From assembly GCA_023461435.1 (NCBI GenBank), contig JAEYLC010000027.1, positions 29,156 through 93,155 of the forward strand: DNA of 64,000 nt. Reading direction: 5' to 3'. Positions 1-7,118 of the stretch are shown piece after piece. Made by a program: the position numbers and the translations under genes. The DNA comes from Bacillota bacterium (GTDB lineage: Bacteria; Bacillota; Clostridia; Christensenellales; SZUA-584). Position 1 is the stretch's first letter. The number at the start of each line of letters is the position of its first letter. The notes beneath the pieces were generated by a model. The model was not told the origin of the DNA, made no database searches, and saw only the letters and a list, made by a program, of their open reading frames with translations.

Positions 1-2
1 GA

Positions 3-62
3 GCATCACAGCAAACGGTTACGGAAGATGATTTAATCAAAAAAGGAATCTTTAAAAGCTAG
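3..62 (+). CDS. C-terminal end of an unidentified upstream gene (partial)
   Basis: The frame starting at base 3 is open from the window edge to a TAG at 60-62 and gives about 19 residues ending TVTEDDLIKKGIFKS. The lysine/aspartate-rich tail reads like a real protein C-terminus. The other two forward frames also stop early, so the frame choice is tentative. The following gene has its own -10 element just after this stop. No function can be assigned. Confidence 0.4.
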   Translation, partial: ASQQTVTEDDLIKKGIFKS

Positions 63-72
63 AAATATATGT

Positions 73-78
73 TATAAT
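73..78 (+). promoter_or_regulatory. -10 element for the VOC gene
   Basis: A perfect TATAAT lies 39 bases before the VOC start, in an AT-rich stretch directly after the preceding gene's stop. No good -35 hexamer is visible at 17 bases, so the promoter call rests mainly on the -10. Confidence 0.5.
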
Positions 79-116
79 GGCTTCAAAATAAAACAAATAT
101 GCAGGAGGTTCGGAGC

Positions 117-509
117 ATGAATCCGGTTTTCGTCAACACCATCGTATTTGTGAAGGACATTGAAAAATCCAAGTCGTTTTATGCCGAAGTCTTAAAGCAG
201 ACGGTTATGCAGGACTTTGGCGCCCTTGTTCTCTTTGAGAACCATCTTGCTTTGCATCAGGCGCAAAGCATTTATCAAACTGTGTTCAAGCAAGGCTTGG
301 AGGAAGCGCTGCTTGAACAAGGGAAAAGAAACCTCCTGATCTATTTTGAATCGGATCAGCTTGACGACATGCATTCGCGCGTCTGCGAAGCCGGCGCGCA
401 GGTCATACACGGCATCGAACGGCAGGCGTGGGGGCAAAAGGTGTTTCGCTTCTTCGATCCCGACGGGCACATCGTCGAAATCGGGGAAACACTCGATACC
501 GTGGATTAG
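117..509 (+). CDS. VOC-superfamily (glyoxalase/bleomycin-resistance fold) protein
   Basis: Small protein of about 130 residues with the vicinal-oxygen-chelate pattern: an N-terminal strand-helix module (FVNTIVFVKDIEKSKSFYAE) and a C-terminal FDPDGHIVEIGE segment, which in the family supplies the second metal-binding half. I place the start at ATG 117, not 99, because the AGGAGG at 102-107 lies inside the longer reading frame and is well spaced from 117. VOC proteins are metal-dependent enzymes or drug-binding proteins; the substrate cannot be read from sequence. It is monocistronic, with a hairpin terminator following. Confidence 0.85.
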   Translation: MNPVFVNTIVFVKDIEKSKSFYAEVLKQTVMQDFGALVLFENHLALHQAQSIYQTVFKQGLEEALLEQGKRNLLIYFESDQLDDMHSRVCEAGAQVIHGIERQAWGQKVFRFFDPDGHIVEIGETLDTVD

Positions 510-531
510 AAAGAACAATCATAAAATTAAC

Positions 532-560
532 AAAGGCGGCGTGAAAACAGCCGCTTTTTT
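532..560 (+). terminator. Rho-independent terminator after the VOC gene
   Basis: The GCGGC/GCCGC stem is flanked by AAA and a run of six T, ending the VOC transcript before the TetR promoter. Confidence 0.7.
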
Positions 561-573
561 ATTCCCGGCCGCG

Positions 574-602
574 TTGACAAAATATTCATTTCGTGATAAC
601 AT
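574..602 (+). promoter_or_regulatory. SigA-type promoter of the tetR-ABC operon
   Basis: Perfect -35 TTGACA (574-579), 17-base spacer, -10 TAACAT (597-602). The -10 overlaps the left arm of the inverted repeat at 601-635, so binding there should block transcription. Confidence 0.7.
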
Positions 603-635
603 GACCATAATGACTAAAAAGATAAAAATGGTCAT
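601..635 (+). promoter_or_regulatory. Candidate TetR operator (8-bp inverted repeat)
   Basis: ATGACCAT (601-608) is a perfect inverted repeat of ATGGTCAT (628-635), with 19 bases between the arms. It sits between the -10 and the ribosome binding site of the TetR gene. By analogy with autoregulated TetR repressors of efflux operons it is probably the operator; this is inference from position and symmetry. Confidence 0.6.
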
Positions 636-652
636 ATAAAGGAGGACGGTAC

Positions 653-1258
653 ATGTCGCCGAAGAGTCTGTCCACACAGGAAAAGATGATACAAAGAGAA
701 AAGCTGTTTGAAAAGGGCAGAGAGCTTTTGTCCGCCTACGGTGTGCGCAAGACCAGCGTTGAGGATATCACGAGAGCCGCGTCGATGGCAAAGGGTACGT
801 TTTACCAGCACTTTGACTCTAAAGAAGCATTTTTCTTTGAGCTGATCGTGCAGTATCACAGCCAGTGGTTCCATGAGGCGGAGCTGTTCTTTACGGCGCC
901 CGGCGATCAGCCGTTGGAGGAGCGCGTTCGCAGCTTCATCCGCATGTGCTTTCGGTCGCCCGAATACCTTTCGATATTTAAATACCATGAAGAAATCGAA
1001 GAGCTGATACTCGGCATGCAGGCGGTTTCAAAGGCCAGGGTTGACGACCTAATGGTAATGGAGCATAGCACATACGAGCGGTTGCTCAATCTGTTCCATA
1101 TCGATACGCAGAAGGCGAAGCCGGGGGTCATACATAACTATCTGCATGCGATGTATTTTGGCATTGCGAACAATGGCTTAATGGAAGCCGATTGCATGGA
1201 TGAGATGTTTGAGGTTTTACTCAACGGGCTCATCGTCTATATATTTGGAGGGGAATAA
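653..1258 (+). CDS. TetR/AcrR-family transcriptional regulator
   Basis: 201 residues. The N-terminal helix-turn-helix is typical of the family: roughly residues 20-65 read YGVRKTSVEDITRAASMAKG followed by TFYQHFDSKEAFFFEL. The C-terminal ligand-binding domain is divergent, as usual. An AAAGGAGG site sits properly before ATG 653. The TAA stop overlaps the next ATG by one base (TAATG), so it is translationally coupled to the ABC ATPase. It probably represses its own operon through the inverted repeat upstream and responds to a substrate of the exporter. Confidence 0.92.
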   Translation: MSPKSLSTQEKMIQREKLFEKGRELLSAYGVRKTSVEDITRAASMAKGTFYQHFDSKEAFFFELIVQYHSQWFHEAELFFTAPGDQPLEERVRSFIRMCFRSPEYLSIFKYHEEIEELILGMQAVSKARVDDLMVMEHSTYERLLNLFHIDTQKAKPGVIHNYLHAMYFGIANNGLMEADCMDEMFEVLLNGLIVYIFGGE

Positions 1259-1962
1259 TGAACCTGTATACAATAAGGAGCCTCAGCAAGGACTACGGTG
1301 AAAACGACTCTCTGGTAAGAGCGCTGAAAGGTGTGAGCCTTGATGTTCCGGCGGGCAAGTTTATCGTGGTGCTCGGCGCGAGCGGATCGGGGAAGTCAAC
1401 ATTGCTCAATATGCTCGGGTGTATGGACCGCCCCACAAGCGGCAATATACTGTTCGGCAGCGAGGATATCACGGCATATAAAAAAAGTGAAATGACGCGG
1501 TTTCGCAAAACGACGATCGGATTCGTTTTCCAAAGCTACAACCTGCTGCCGGACTTAAGCGCGCTGGAAAATGTGGAGTTCTCTACCGAAATGGCGGGAA
1601 TGACGCGTCAGGACGCGGTTCACGCGCTCGAGCTGGTCGGCCTGTCAGGCCGCATCACGCATTTTCCGGGACAGCTTTCGGGCGGTGAGCAGCAGCGCGT
1701 CTCCATCGCAAGAGCGATCGCCAAGCGCCCCAAGGTGCTGCTGTGCGACGAGCCGACGGGCGCGCTCGACTTCGAAACGGGGATCAGAGTCCTCGAGGTT
1801 TTAAAGCAGATTCATTATGAACAGGGCGCTTCCATACTGCTTATCACCCACAGTCAGGAGATCGCCAAAATCGCCGATATGGTGATACGCCTCAGAAGCG
1901 GGGAGATCATGAGTGTGACGGAAAACAGCGCGCCGCTTTCGCCAAGCGAGGTGGAGTGGTGA
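1258..1962 (+). CDS. ABC transporter ATP-binding protein (MacB/LolD type)
   Basis: 234 residues with all nucleotide-binding motifs: Walker [10 protein letters not shown] near residue 42, signature LSGGEQQR near 140, and Walker [13 protein letters not shown] followed by the H-loop ITHS. The sequence type ([17 protein letters not shown]) is that of the MacB/LolD/FtsE group, which pairs with FtsX-like permeases, and such a permease follows directly. Stop and next start overlap (TGATG). It drives export or mechanotransmission of an unknown substrate, under the TetR regulator. Confidence 0.95.
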   Translation: MNLYTIRSLSKDYGENDSLVRALKGVSLDVPAGKFIVVLGASGSGKSTLLNMLGCMDRPTSGNILFGSEDITAYKKSEMTRFRKTTIGFVFQSYNLLPDLSALENVEFSTEMAGMTRQDAVHALELVGLSGRITHFPGQLSGGEQQRVSIARAIAKRPKVLLCDEPTGALDFETGIRVLEVLKQIHYEQGASILLITHSQEIAKIADMVIRLRSGEIMSVTENSAPLSPSEVEW

Positions 1963-4178
1963 TGGGCAAAACGATACTCCGGCTGATATTCAGAAAAATG
2001 CGCGGGCATCTGCCGCAGCTGATCGGCATGGCGCTGCTCGTGCTCGTGGGAACGGCGTTCTTTGTGACGCTGTACACGATATATTTGAGTTACGACGGCC
2101 ATGCGGAAAAATTCTTTGAATCCCAGGGCTATGCCGATGTCACATATTACGGCCGCTTCGATGACGGCGATGTGAAGTACGTCACACAACAAAAAGATAT
2201 CAAAGCCGCACAGGGGCGCAGCGTAAAGGACTATAAAGACGGCGATGTGACGCTGCGGGTGATATCGCTGTCGCACGGGATCAACGAACCGTATATCTAT
2301 GAAGGAAGCTATCCTCAAAACGACGGCGAATGCCTGCTGATCAAAAAACACGCGGAGGCGAAAGACATCGGCATTGGCGGCACGCTGACGGTGGACGGAC
2401 GCAGCCTTCGCGTCACGGGGATCGCGGGGTCGCCCGAATATGTCTATCTCGTTGAAAACGAACGCGCGATGATGGCGCAGAGCGACCGCTTCGGCGTTGT
2501 GTTCGTGCCCCGGAGCTTTTTCGGCGAGGGTTATAACGAGATCGTGGTTTCGGGCGATGTCACAAAGGAAGCAGCCGGGGATATGGGCGAACAGCTCGGC
2601 GCGCAGAGAACCGTCGTACAGGCGGATCAGCTCAATCACACGCTGTATCATGAGGATCTCGACCAGATACGGACATTCGCTTATGTGTTTCCGTTCGTCT
2701 TTGCGCTGCTGATTGTGATGATCATTTACGTGATGCTCAAAAGAGCGGTGGCGATGGAAAGCAGACAGATCGGGATATACAAAGCGCTCGGCATGCAGGG
2801 CGGCACGATATTGCTGATCTATATGGCGCAGGCGGGCTTTATGGCGTTCATCGGCGCGGTTTTGGGCTGTGTCGCCGCGTCGCTGCTTTGCGATACGATT
2901 ATCGGTTTTTTCTCCACGATGTTTGAGGTGCCGGGGTTGACATTCGTGTTTTATCCCGGGCTGTGGCTCGGCATCATTGCAGTCTGCACCGCGGTATGCA
3001 TGGGGTCTGCGCTGCTCAGTGTTCGCAGCGTGCTCAAGCCGCTGCCGGCATACTTGATGCGCCCCAAAATGCCGTCGGGAGGCAAGCAGATCATGCTCGA
3101 AAAAGCGCCGGCTTTTTGGAAGAGGCTCTCGTTCAACACCCGCTATGCGCTCAAGAGCACATTGAGAAACAAGGGACGGTTTCTCGCCGTGATGCTTGGC
3201 ATATGCGGTTCGTGCGCGCTGCTCACATTTGCTTTCGGATTCTTCAATTCCGCCGAGCACACGCAAACGGCCTATTTTAACGATTTCGCCCGTTATGACG
3301 CTCTGATCGAGTTCGAACCGATACCGCTGGAGGCTGAGCATCCCGCGTCGAAAAGCCTTGACAGTATCAACAAGGCGCTCGTCACGCCTGTGACCGTCGA
3401 TGACAAGGAATACCGGCTTTATGTGGTGGAGGATGATTTTGATATGCAGGCCGTTGATACGAAGAGCCTTGAAAACGGCGTGGTCATTCCCGAATATTTT
3501 TCGGAGGAATGGAATGTGCGCGAAGGCGATACGCTTGAGATCGACGGCGTTGATGTAAAAATCGCGGGCCTTTCGGCGCAAAGCTTCGGGCTGTCCCTTT
3601 ATACCAGCTATGCTTACGCGGAGCGGGTGTTTTCCGATTTTCCCCCGGTTTACAATGTGATATTTGCGAGGGACAGTGATATGGGCGATTTAGAGACATT
3701 GAGCCGGGACTATGGCTTTGAATATTCCACGCTGGAGGATGATAAAGCCAGCTTTGCGTCGGTGATGGAAAGCCTCAATACGCTGATCTGGTTTATGCTG
3801 GCCTGCGCGGTGATACTCGGGCTCACCGTGCTTTATTCGGTGGGGCTCATGAATCTCTCGGCGCGCGAATATGAATATATGTTTATGGGTGTGATGGGCT
3901 ATTCTTTGAAAAGCATCATGTTCGCCCACGTCAAAGAGACCGTCTTGCAGCTCATTCCGGCGATTCCGGCGGGGTTCTTGCTTGGCAACGCGCTGCTGGG
4001 CGCCGTCAAGACAGAGTTTTCGGGAGACAGCTTCGTTCTGTCCGCCGCAATATTCCCTCAGAGCTACCTGATTACGGGGGTGATTGTGATCGTGATGGCT
4101 GCCTTCATCGCGTTTTTAAGCGGACGGCGCATCGGCAGGCTCGATATCGTCGAGGGGCTCAAAATAAGGGACGAGTGA
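1962..4178 (+). CDS. FtsX-like ABC permease, two FtsX modules
   Basis: About 738 residues. An N-terminal membrane helix is followed by an extracytoplasmic domain, three helices (about residues 240-350), a second anchor and extracytoplasmic domain (from about 395), and a last helix cluster (about 610-725). This duplicated FtsX layout fits a full-length MacB/YknZ-like or lipoprotein-type exporter. The start is ATG 1962 behind GAGGTGGAG; GTG 1956 is possible in the same frame. It forms the transporter with the ATPase just upstream. Substrate unknown; a peptide, lipid or antimicrobial is plausible. Confidence 0.9.
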   Translation: MGKTILRLIFRKMRGHLPQLIGMALLVLVGTAFFVTLYTIYLSYDGHAEKFFESQGYADVTYYGRFDDGDVKYVTQQKDIKAAQGRSVKDYKDGDVTLRVISLSHGINEPYIYEGSYPQNDGECLLIKKHAEAKDIGIGGTLTVDGRSLRVTGIAGSPEYVYLVENERAMMAQSDRFGVVFVPRSFFGEGYNEIVVSGDVTKEAAGDMGEQLGAQRTVVQADQLNHTLYHEDLDQIRTFAYVFPFVFALLIVMIIYVMLKRAVAMESRQIGIYKALGMQGGTILLIYMAQAGFMAFIGAVLGCVAASLLCDTIIGFFSTMFEVPGLTFVFYPGLWLGIIAVCTAVCMGSALLSVRSVLKPLPAYLMRPKMPSGGKQIMLEKAPAFWKRLSFNTRYALKSTLRNKGRFLAVMLGICGSCALLTFAFGFFNSAEHTQTAYFNDFARYDALIEFEPIPLEAEHPASKSLDSINKALVTPVTVDDKEYRLYVVEDDFDMQAVDTKSLENGVVIPEYFSEEWNVREGDTLEIDGVDVKIAGLSAQSFGLSLYTSYAYAERVFSDFPPVYNVIFARDSDMGDLETLSRDYGFEYSTLEDDKASFASVMESLNTLIWFMLACAVILGLTVLYSVGLMNLSAREYEYMFMGVMGYSLKSIMFAHVKETVLQLIPAIPAGFLLGNALLGAVKTEFSGDSFVLSAAIFPQSYLITGVIVIVMAAFIAFLSGRRIGRLDIVEGLKIRDE

Positions 4179-4212
4179 CCGGTGCAATCTGCGGCGATGA
4201 GCAGCAATCCGC

Positions 4213-4250
4213 ATAAAAAAAGAGGGCTTTATCAGGATAAGCCCTCCCAC
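4213..4250 (-). terminator. Terminator for the Gly/Cys-rich gene
   Basis: A GAGGGCTT(T)AT/ATAAGCCCTC hairpin is followed, reading the minus strand, by seven T. It lies about 100 bases beyond the stop of the minus-strand micro-protein gene. It could also act weakly for the plus-strand permease gene, but the T-run is on the minus side. Confidence 0.7.
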
Positions 4251-4346
4251 AAGATTTGCCAGGAACATACACTTTATTGTATATGTTAATGCTATACCCT
4301 TATGATTGTTCAACCGCCGTCCTAAAACGCGCGGATCACATGTTTG

Positions 4347-4580
4347 TTAGCATTTCGCCGGACCACAGCCGCAGCCATCGCCGCATCCGCAGCAGCAAAG
4401 CAGGATGATAATCCAGATAATGCAGCAGCAGTTGCCGCCGCCGAAGCCGCCCCAGCCGCCGCCGCAGCCTTCATTGCAGCCACCACCAAAGCCGCCGCAG
4501 CAGCAGAGCAATAAGATGATAATCCAGCAGCAGCAACCTCCGCCGCCAAAGCCGCCTCCGCAGCCACCATCAAATCCCAT
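4347..4580 (-). CDS. Gly/Cys-rich micro-protein with two CCC-hydrophobic-CCC units
   Basis: 77 residues with no family I recognise. A strong AAGGAGGA site lies 8 bases before the ATG (reverse strand, first base 4580) and a terminator follows, so this is a real gene. The protein is nearly all Gly and Cys plus two hydrophobic cores. The pattern GFGGGGCCCWIIILLLCCC is repeated as GFGGGNCCCIIWIIILLCCC, joined by a Gly-rich linker, with a CGCGDGCGCG tail. Each core (about 7-8 residues) is too short to span a bilayer as a normal helix. Triple cysteines on both sides suggest acylation, disulfides or metal binding at a membrane surface. This is inference; short Gly/Cys-rich coat-like proteins of spore formers are a loose analogy. 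Confidence 0.75.
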   Translation of the reverse strand: MGFDGGCGGGFGGGGCCCWIIILLLCCCGGFGGGCNEGCGGGWGGFGGGNCCCIIWIIILLCCCGCGDGCGCGPAKC

Positions 4581-4681
4581 ATATAACGTCCTCCTTGTAT
4601 AGATTATTCGGTTCTCCCCTTTTATTTGAGGCTCAATCTATACTACGCAGGAGTGCGGATTTTGGTGCATATCGGCGGTTT

Positions 4682-5932
4682 TTATACGGAAAGTGATACG
4701 TCGTCCGGCATATCCCCGTCGCTGTTTTCCAACAGAACCGGCTCACGGCCTTCGATGCCGTCGATGCGGCTCAGCTCCTTTTCGATGCTGCGCGATTTGC
4801 GCGACGCGTCTTCGAGGTTGTTCTGCGCGGCGCGCAGGCTCCGCTGTGTTCGGTCTATCGCGTCGGTAAAGCCGCCGAACGCTTTGCGCGTCGCATCGAG
4901 CAGCTTTAACACCTCGCCCGACTGCTTTTCGATCGCGAGCGTACGAAAGCCCATCTGCAGGCTGTTCAGCAGCGCGGTCAGCGTGGACGGCCCCGCGATG
5001 GTCACATGGCACTCGCGCTGGCAGATATCCGAGAGGCCGAGCGATATCGCGTCGGCGTACAGCCCTTCGGTGGGCAGATACATGATCGCGAAATCCGTTG
5101 TGACCGGCGGATTTATGTATTTGCTCTGTATGCGCTTGGCCTCGGTTATAAGGCTCTTTGACAGCGCCTTGATGGCTTCCTTGGCCGTCTCCTTGTTGCC
5201 CGCCGCAAACAGCTCTTCCTTCTTAATATAATCCTCCATCGGGAATTTGGAATCGATCGGGAGCAGAACCGTGTCATCGCCGCTGCCCGGCAGCACGATG
5301 GCAAACTCCACATGCTCGCGGCTGTCCTTCACGCTCGCGTCGCGCACATACTGAACGGGGGAGAGCATCGCCGAGAGCAGGCTCCCGAGCTGCGTTTCGC
5401 CCCAAGTGCCGCGCACCTTCACATTGGTGAGCACGCGCTTCAAATCGCCCACGCCCGCGGCAAGGCTGCGCACCTCGCCCATGCTTTTGAACACCTGCTC
5501 GAGCTGGTCGCTGACCTGCTTAAATGAGCCGGTCAGGCGCTTTTGCAGCATATCCGAGAGCTGTTCGTCCACGGTCTTGCGCATCTGCTCGAGGCGGCGT
5601 TCGTTCGCGTCGGACATGTTTTTCAAATGCTGCTCCACTGCGCGGCGCAGCGTCTCCATGCTTTGCTGGTTCTGAGACGCGGTGTCACAAAGCGTCTTGG
5701 CAAAACCGTCGCCGAGCACCTTGAACATCTCCATCACCTCGCGGCGCTGCTGGTAGGCGCTCTGCGCGTTCTGCTGCTTTAAATCGCCAAGCAGTGTGAC
5801 GAGCGTTGTCTGCATCCGGCTGATCGACTGATCCGCCTGAAACGTCTGATTTCTTCGCGAAAGCAGCAGTGCGAGTATGACAATCAGCAGTAAAATCACA
5901 GCGCCAGCTGTTATGTAGAAAATCGTCTCCAT
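4682..5932 (-). CDS. rmuC: RmuC-family DNA recombination protein
   Basis: About 416 residues. An N-terminal membrane anchor (IFYITAGAVILLLIVILALL) is followed by a long coiled coil (about residues 40-130) and the RmuC nuclease-like domain (WGETQLGSLL, PIDSKFPMEDY, FAIMYLPTEGLY). The family is linked to DNA recombination and limiting inversion at repeats. I start it at the ATG whose first base is 5932, preceded by AAAGGA; the longer frame to 6001 lacks a ribosome binding site. An extended -10 (TGCTATACT, minus strand, 5967-5972) lies upstream. Monocistronic. Confidence 0.92.
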   Translation of the reverse strand: METIFYITAGAVILLLIVILALLLSRRNQTFQADQSISRMQTTLVTLLGDLKQQNAQSAYQQRREVMEMFKVLGDGFAKTLCDTASQNQQSMETLRRAVEQHLKNMSDANERRLEQMRKTVDEQLSDMLQKRLTGSFKQVSDQLEQVFKSMGEVRSLAAGVGDLKRVLTNVKVRGTWGETQLGSLLSAMLSPVQYVRDASVKDSREHVEFAIVLPGSGDDTVLLPIDSKFPMEDYIKKEELFAAGNKETAKEAIKALSKSLITEAKRIQSKYINPPVTTDFAIMYLPTEGLYADAISLGLSDICQRECHVTIAGPSTLTALLNSLQMGFRTLAIEKQSGEVLKLLDATRKAFGGFTDAIDRTQRSLRAAQNNLEDASRKSRSIEKELSRIDGIEGREPVLLENSDGDMPDDVSLSV

Positions 5933-6076
5933 ATTCAATCCTTTCAATGCGGGCATCCATTTTGTAAGTATAGCATAATAAAAGGGCGTTTTTCGGGACA
6001 AGTCAATATTACAAGGTTATTGCTTTTTGCTTTTTAAACGTCGATTTTAAAAAAATGTATACCTTTCACAAATCCG

Positions 6077-6121
6077 GTCAACAATAAGAATGGTATTGAA
6101 AACCGATAAATAATTGTTGAC
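6077..6121 (+). promoter_or_regulatory. 9-bp inverted repeat, candidate operator of the DUF2975/XRE operon
   Basis: GTCAACAAT (6077-6085) and ATTGTTGAC (6113-6121) are exact inverted copies with centres 36 bases apart. The right arm overlaps the -35 hexamer. The XRE regulator encoded in the operon is the natural candidate ligand; this is inferred from position. Confidence 0.6.
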
Positions 6122-6145
6122 TTTAATCACTTGCTGTGCTATTCT
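6117..6145 (+). promoter_or_regulatory. Promoter of the DUF2975/XRE operon
   Basis: -35 TTGACT (6117-6122), 17-base spacer, -10 TATTCT (6140-6145), about 25 bases before the ATG at 6170. Confidence 0.6.
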
Positions 6146-6169
6146 CACCAAAAATGGAGGTATTCTGTG

Positions 6170-6637
6170 ATGCCAGAAAGATGGAATATACCTTTAATAC
6201 TGCAGCGCATGCTGGAGGTTTTGCTGGTAATCAGTCCTTTTGTCATCATCGCGATGCCTTTTATTTTTTTATATGTGGATCCTGCGTTTGTGGACAAGTA
6301 CTTTTCAGGCGGCGCGCAGGATAAATGGGTAGCTTTCGCGTTTATCGAATTCTGCAGCGTGTGCTGCTGGTTTATTTTATTGTTTTTGCAGAAACTTTTA
6401 AAGACTGTCAATGTGAGTTCGCCTTTTGTTATCAAAAACGTGCAGTATTTGAAGTTCATCTCATACATCTGCGCGTTCATGGCGTTTGTGCTCATTGTCA
6501 AGACGTTTGTTGACTTTTCGGTGATGACGCCTGTCGTGGCGATACTCGGGCTGCTGTCCTGCCTGTTCTGCCAGACGCTTGCATGGGTGTTCGATAAAGC
6601 CATAAGGCTCAAAGACGAGAACGATCTGACGATCTGA
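6170..6637 (+). CDS. DUF2975 four-helix membrane protein
   Basis: About 155 residues with four predicted membrane helices at roughly residues 12-37, 50-72, 90-112 and 118-138. The arrangement and the XRE gene that follows match the DUF2975/HTH pair known in Bacillota (YoaS-YozG in Bacillus). The start is ATG 6170, 9 bases behind GGAGG; the frame continues up to a TTG at 6131 without a ribosome binding site. Function of the family is unknown; the linked regulator suggests a small membrane-plus-repressor module. Confidence 0.8.
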   Translation: MPERWNIPLILQRMLEVLLVISPFVIIAMPFIFLYVDPAFVDKYFSGGAQDKWVAFAFIEFCSVCCWFILLFLQKLLKTVNVSSPFVIKNVQYLKFISYICAFMAFVLIVKTFVDFSVMTPVVAILGLLSCLFCQTLAWVFDKAIRLKDENDLTI

Positions 6638-6656
6638 CGGAAAAGGAGGAGAGCCA

Positions 6657-6872
6657 TTGGCAATAATCGTGAATCTTGATGTCATGATGGCGAAAAGGAA
6701 GATATCGCTCAATGAGCTCTCGGATAAGGTCGGGATCACGAAGGCGAATTTGTCCATATTAAAAACCGGCAAGGCAAAGGCGATACGCTTTTCAACGCTC
6801 AATGCGATTTGTATCGAACTCAACTGCCAGCCTGGCGATATTTTAGAGTTCAGGGAGGATGAGGATGACTGA
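6657..6872 (+). CDS. XRE/Cro-type small HTH regulator (YozG-like)
   Basis: 71 residues, essentially one helix-turn-helix domain (VMMAKRKISLNELSDKVGI, then TKANLSILKTGKAKAIRFST). This is the YozG/DUF2975-partner form: single domain, no effector domain, Cys in NCQPGDIL. TTG start at 6657 with AAGGAGGA six bases upstream. It lies 19 bases after the DUF2975 gene and overlaps the next small gene. Probably autoregulates through the inverted repeat at 6077-6121. Confidence 0.88.
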   Translation: MAIIVNLDVMMAKRKISLNELSDKVGITKANLSILKTGKAKAIRFSTLNAICIELNCQPGDILEFREDEDD

Positions 6873-6978
6873 CACCAACTATCTGTACGAGTACTTTCTC
6901 GCGAACAGTCCGGATCAAAAAGAAGAGGATTCGGAACCGGCCGAGGAAGACGACAGTCTCGTCGATGAAGACAAATAA
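6865..6978 (+). CDS. 37-residue acidic micro-protein
   Basis: ATG 6865 lies behind AGGGAGGA and overlaps the end of the XRE gene by 8 bases, in another frame. The product starts MTDTNYLYEYFLANSPDQ and ends in a tail dominated by Asp and Glu. The operon terminator begins ten bases after the TAA. Overlap, ribosome binding site and terminator support translation. The aromatic head and acidic tail might mimic DNA or bind the HTH protein; that is speculation. No known family. Confidence 0.6.
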   Translation: MTDTNYLYEYFLANSPDQKEEDSEPAEEDDSLVDEDK

Positions 6979-6987
6979 GTGAATGGG

Positions 6988-7017
6988 AAACAGCGGCCAG
7001 GATAACCGCTGTTTTTT
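6988..7017 (+). terminator. Terminator of the DUF2975/XRE operon
   Basis: Perfect 9-bp stem AAACAGCGG/CCGCTGTTT with a 9-base loop and a T-run. Confidence 0.85.
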
Positions 7018-7051
7018 AGTTGGATCGCATACGGCGTCGGGTTTTACAGCG

Positions 7052-7080
7052 TTGATAATTCAAACAGAAAGTGATACGTT
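7052..7080 (+). promoter_or_regulatory. Possible promoter of the aldo/keto reductase
   Basis: -35 TTGATA (7052-7057), 17-base spacer, -10 TACGTT (7075-7080), 38 bases before the ATG. Confidence 0.45.
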
Positions 7081-7118
7081 ATTAAGCATCAATCACGCGG
7101 GAAAAGAAAGGCAGCATC

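Noticed and set aside
1854..3581. 575-residue minus-strand reading frame
   Set aside because: It lies opposite the ABC ATPase and FtsX-like permease genes, is rich in His/Arg/Asp as expected for an antisense frame of GC-rich coding DNA, and has no family motifs or ribosome binding site.
4405..4602. Plus-strand Pro/Gln-rich frame
   Set aside because: It is the antisense reading of the Gly/Cys-rich micro-protein gene, which has the ribosome binding site and terminator on the minus strand. The plus frame lacks both.
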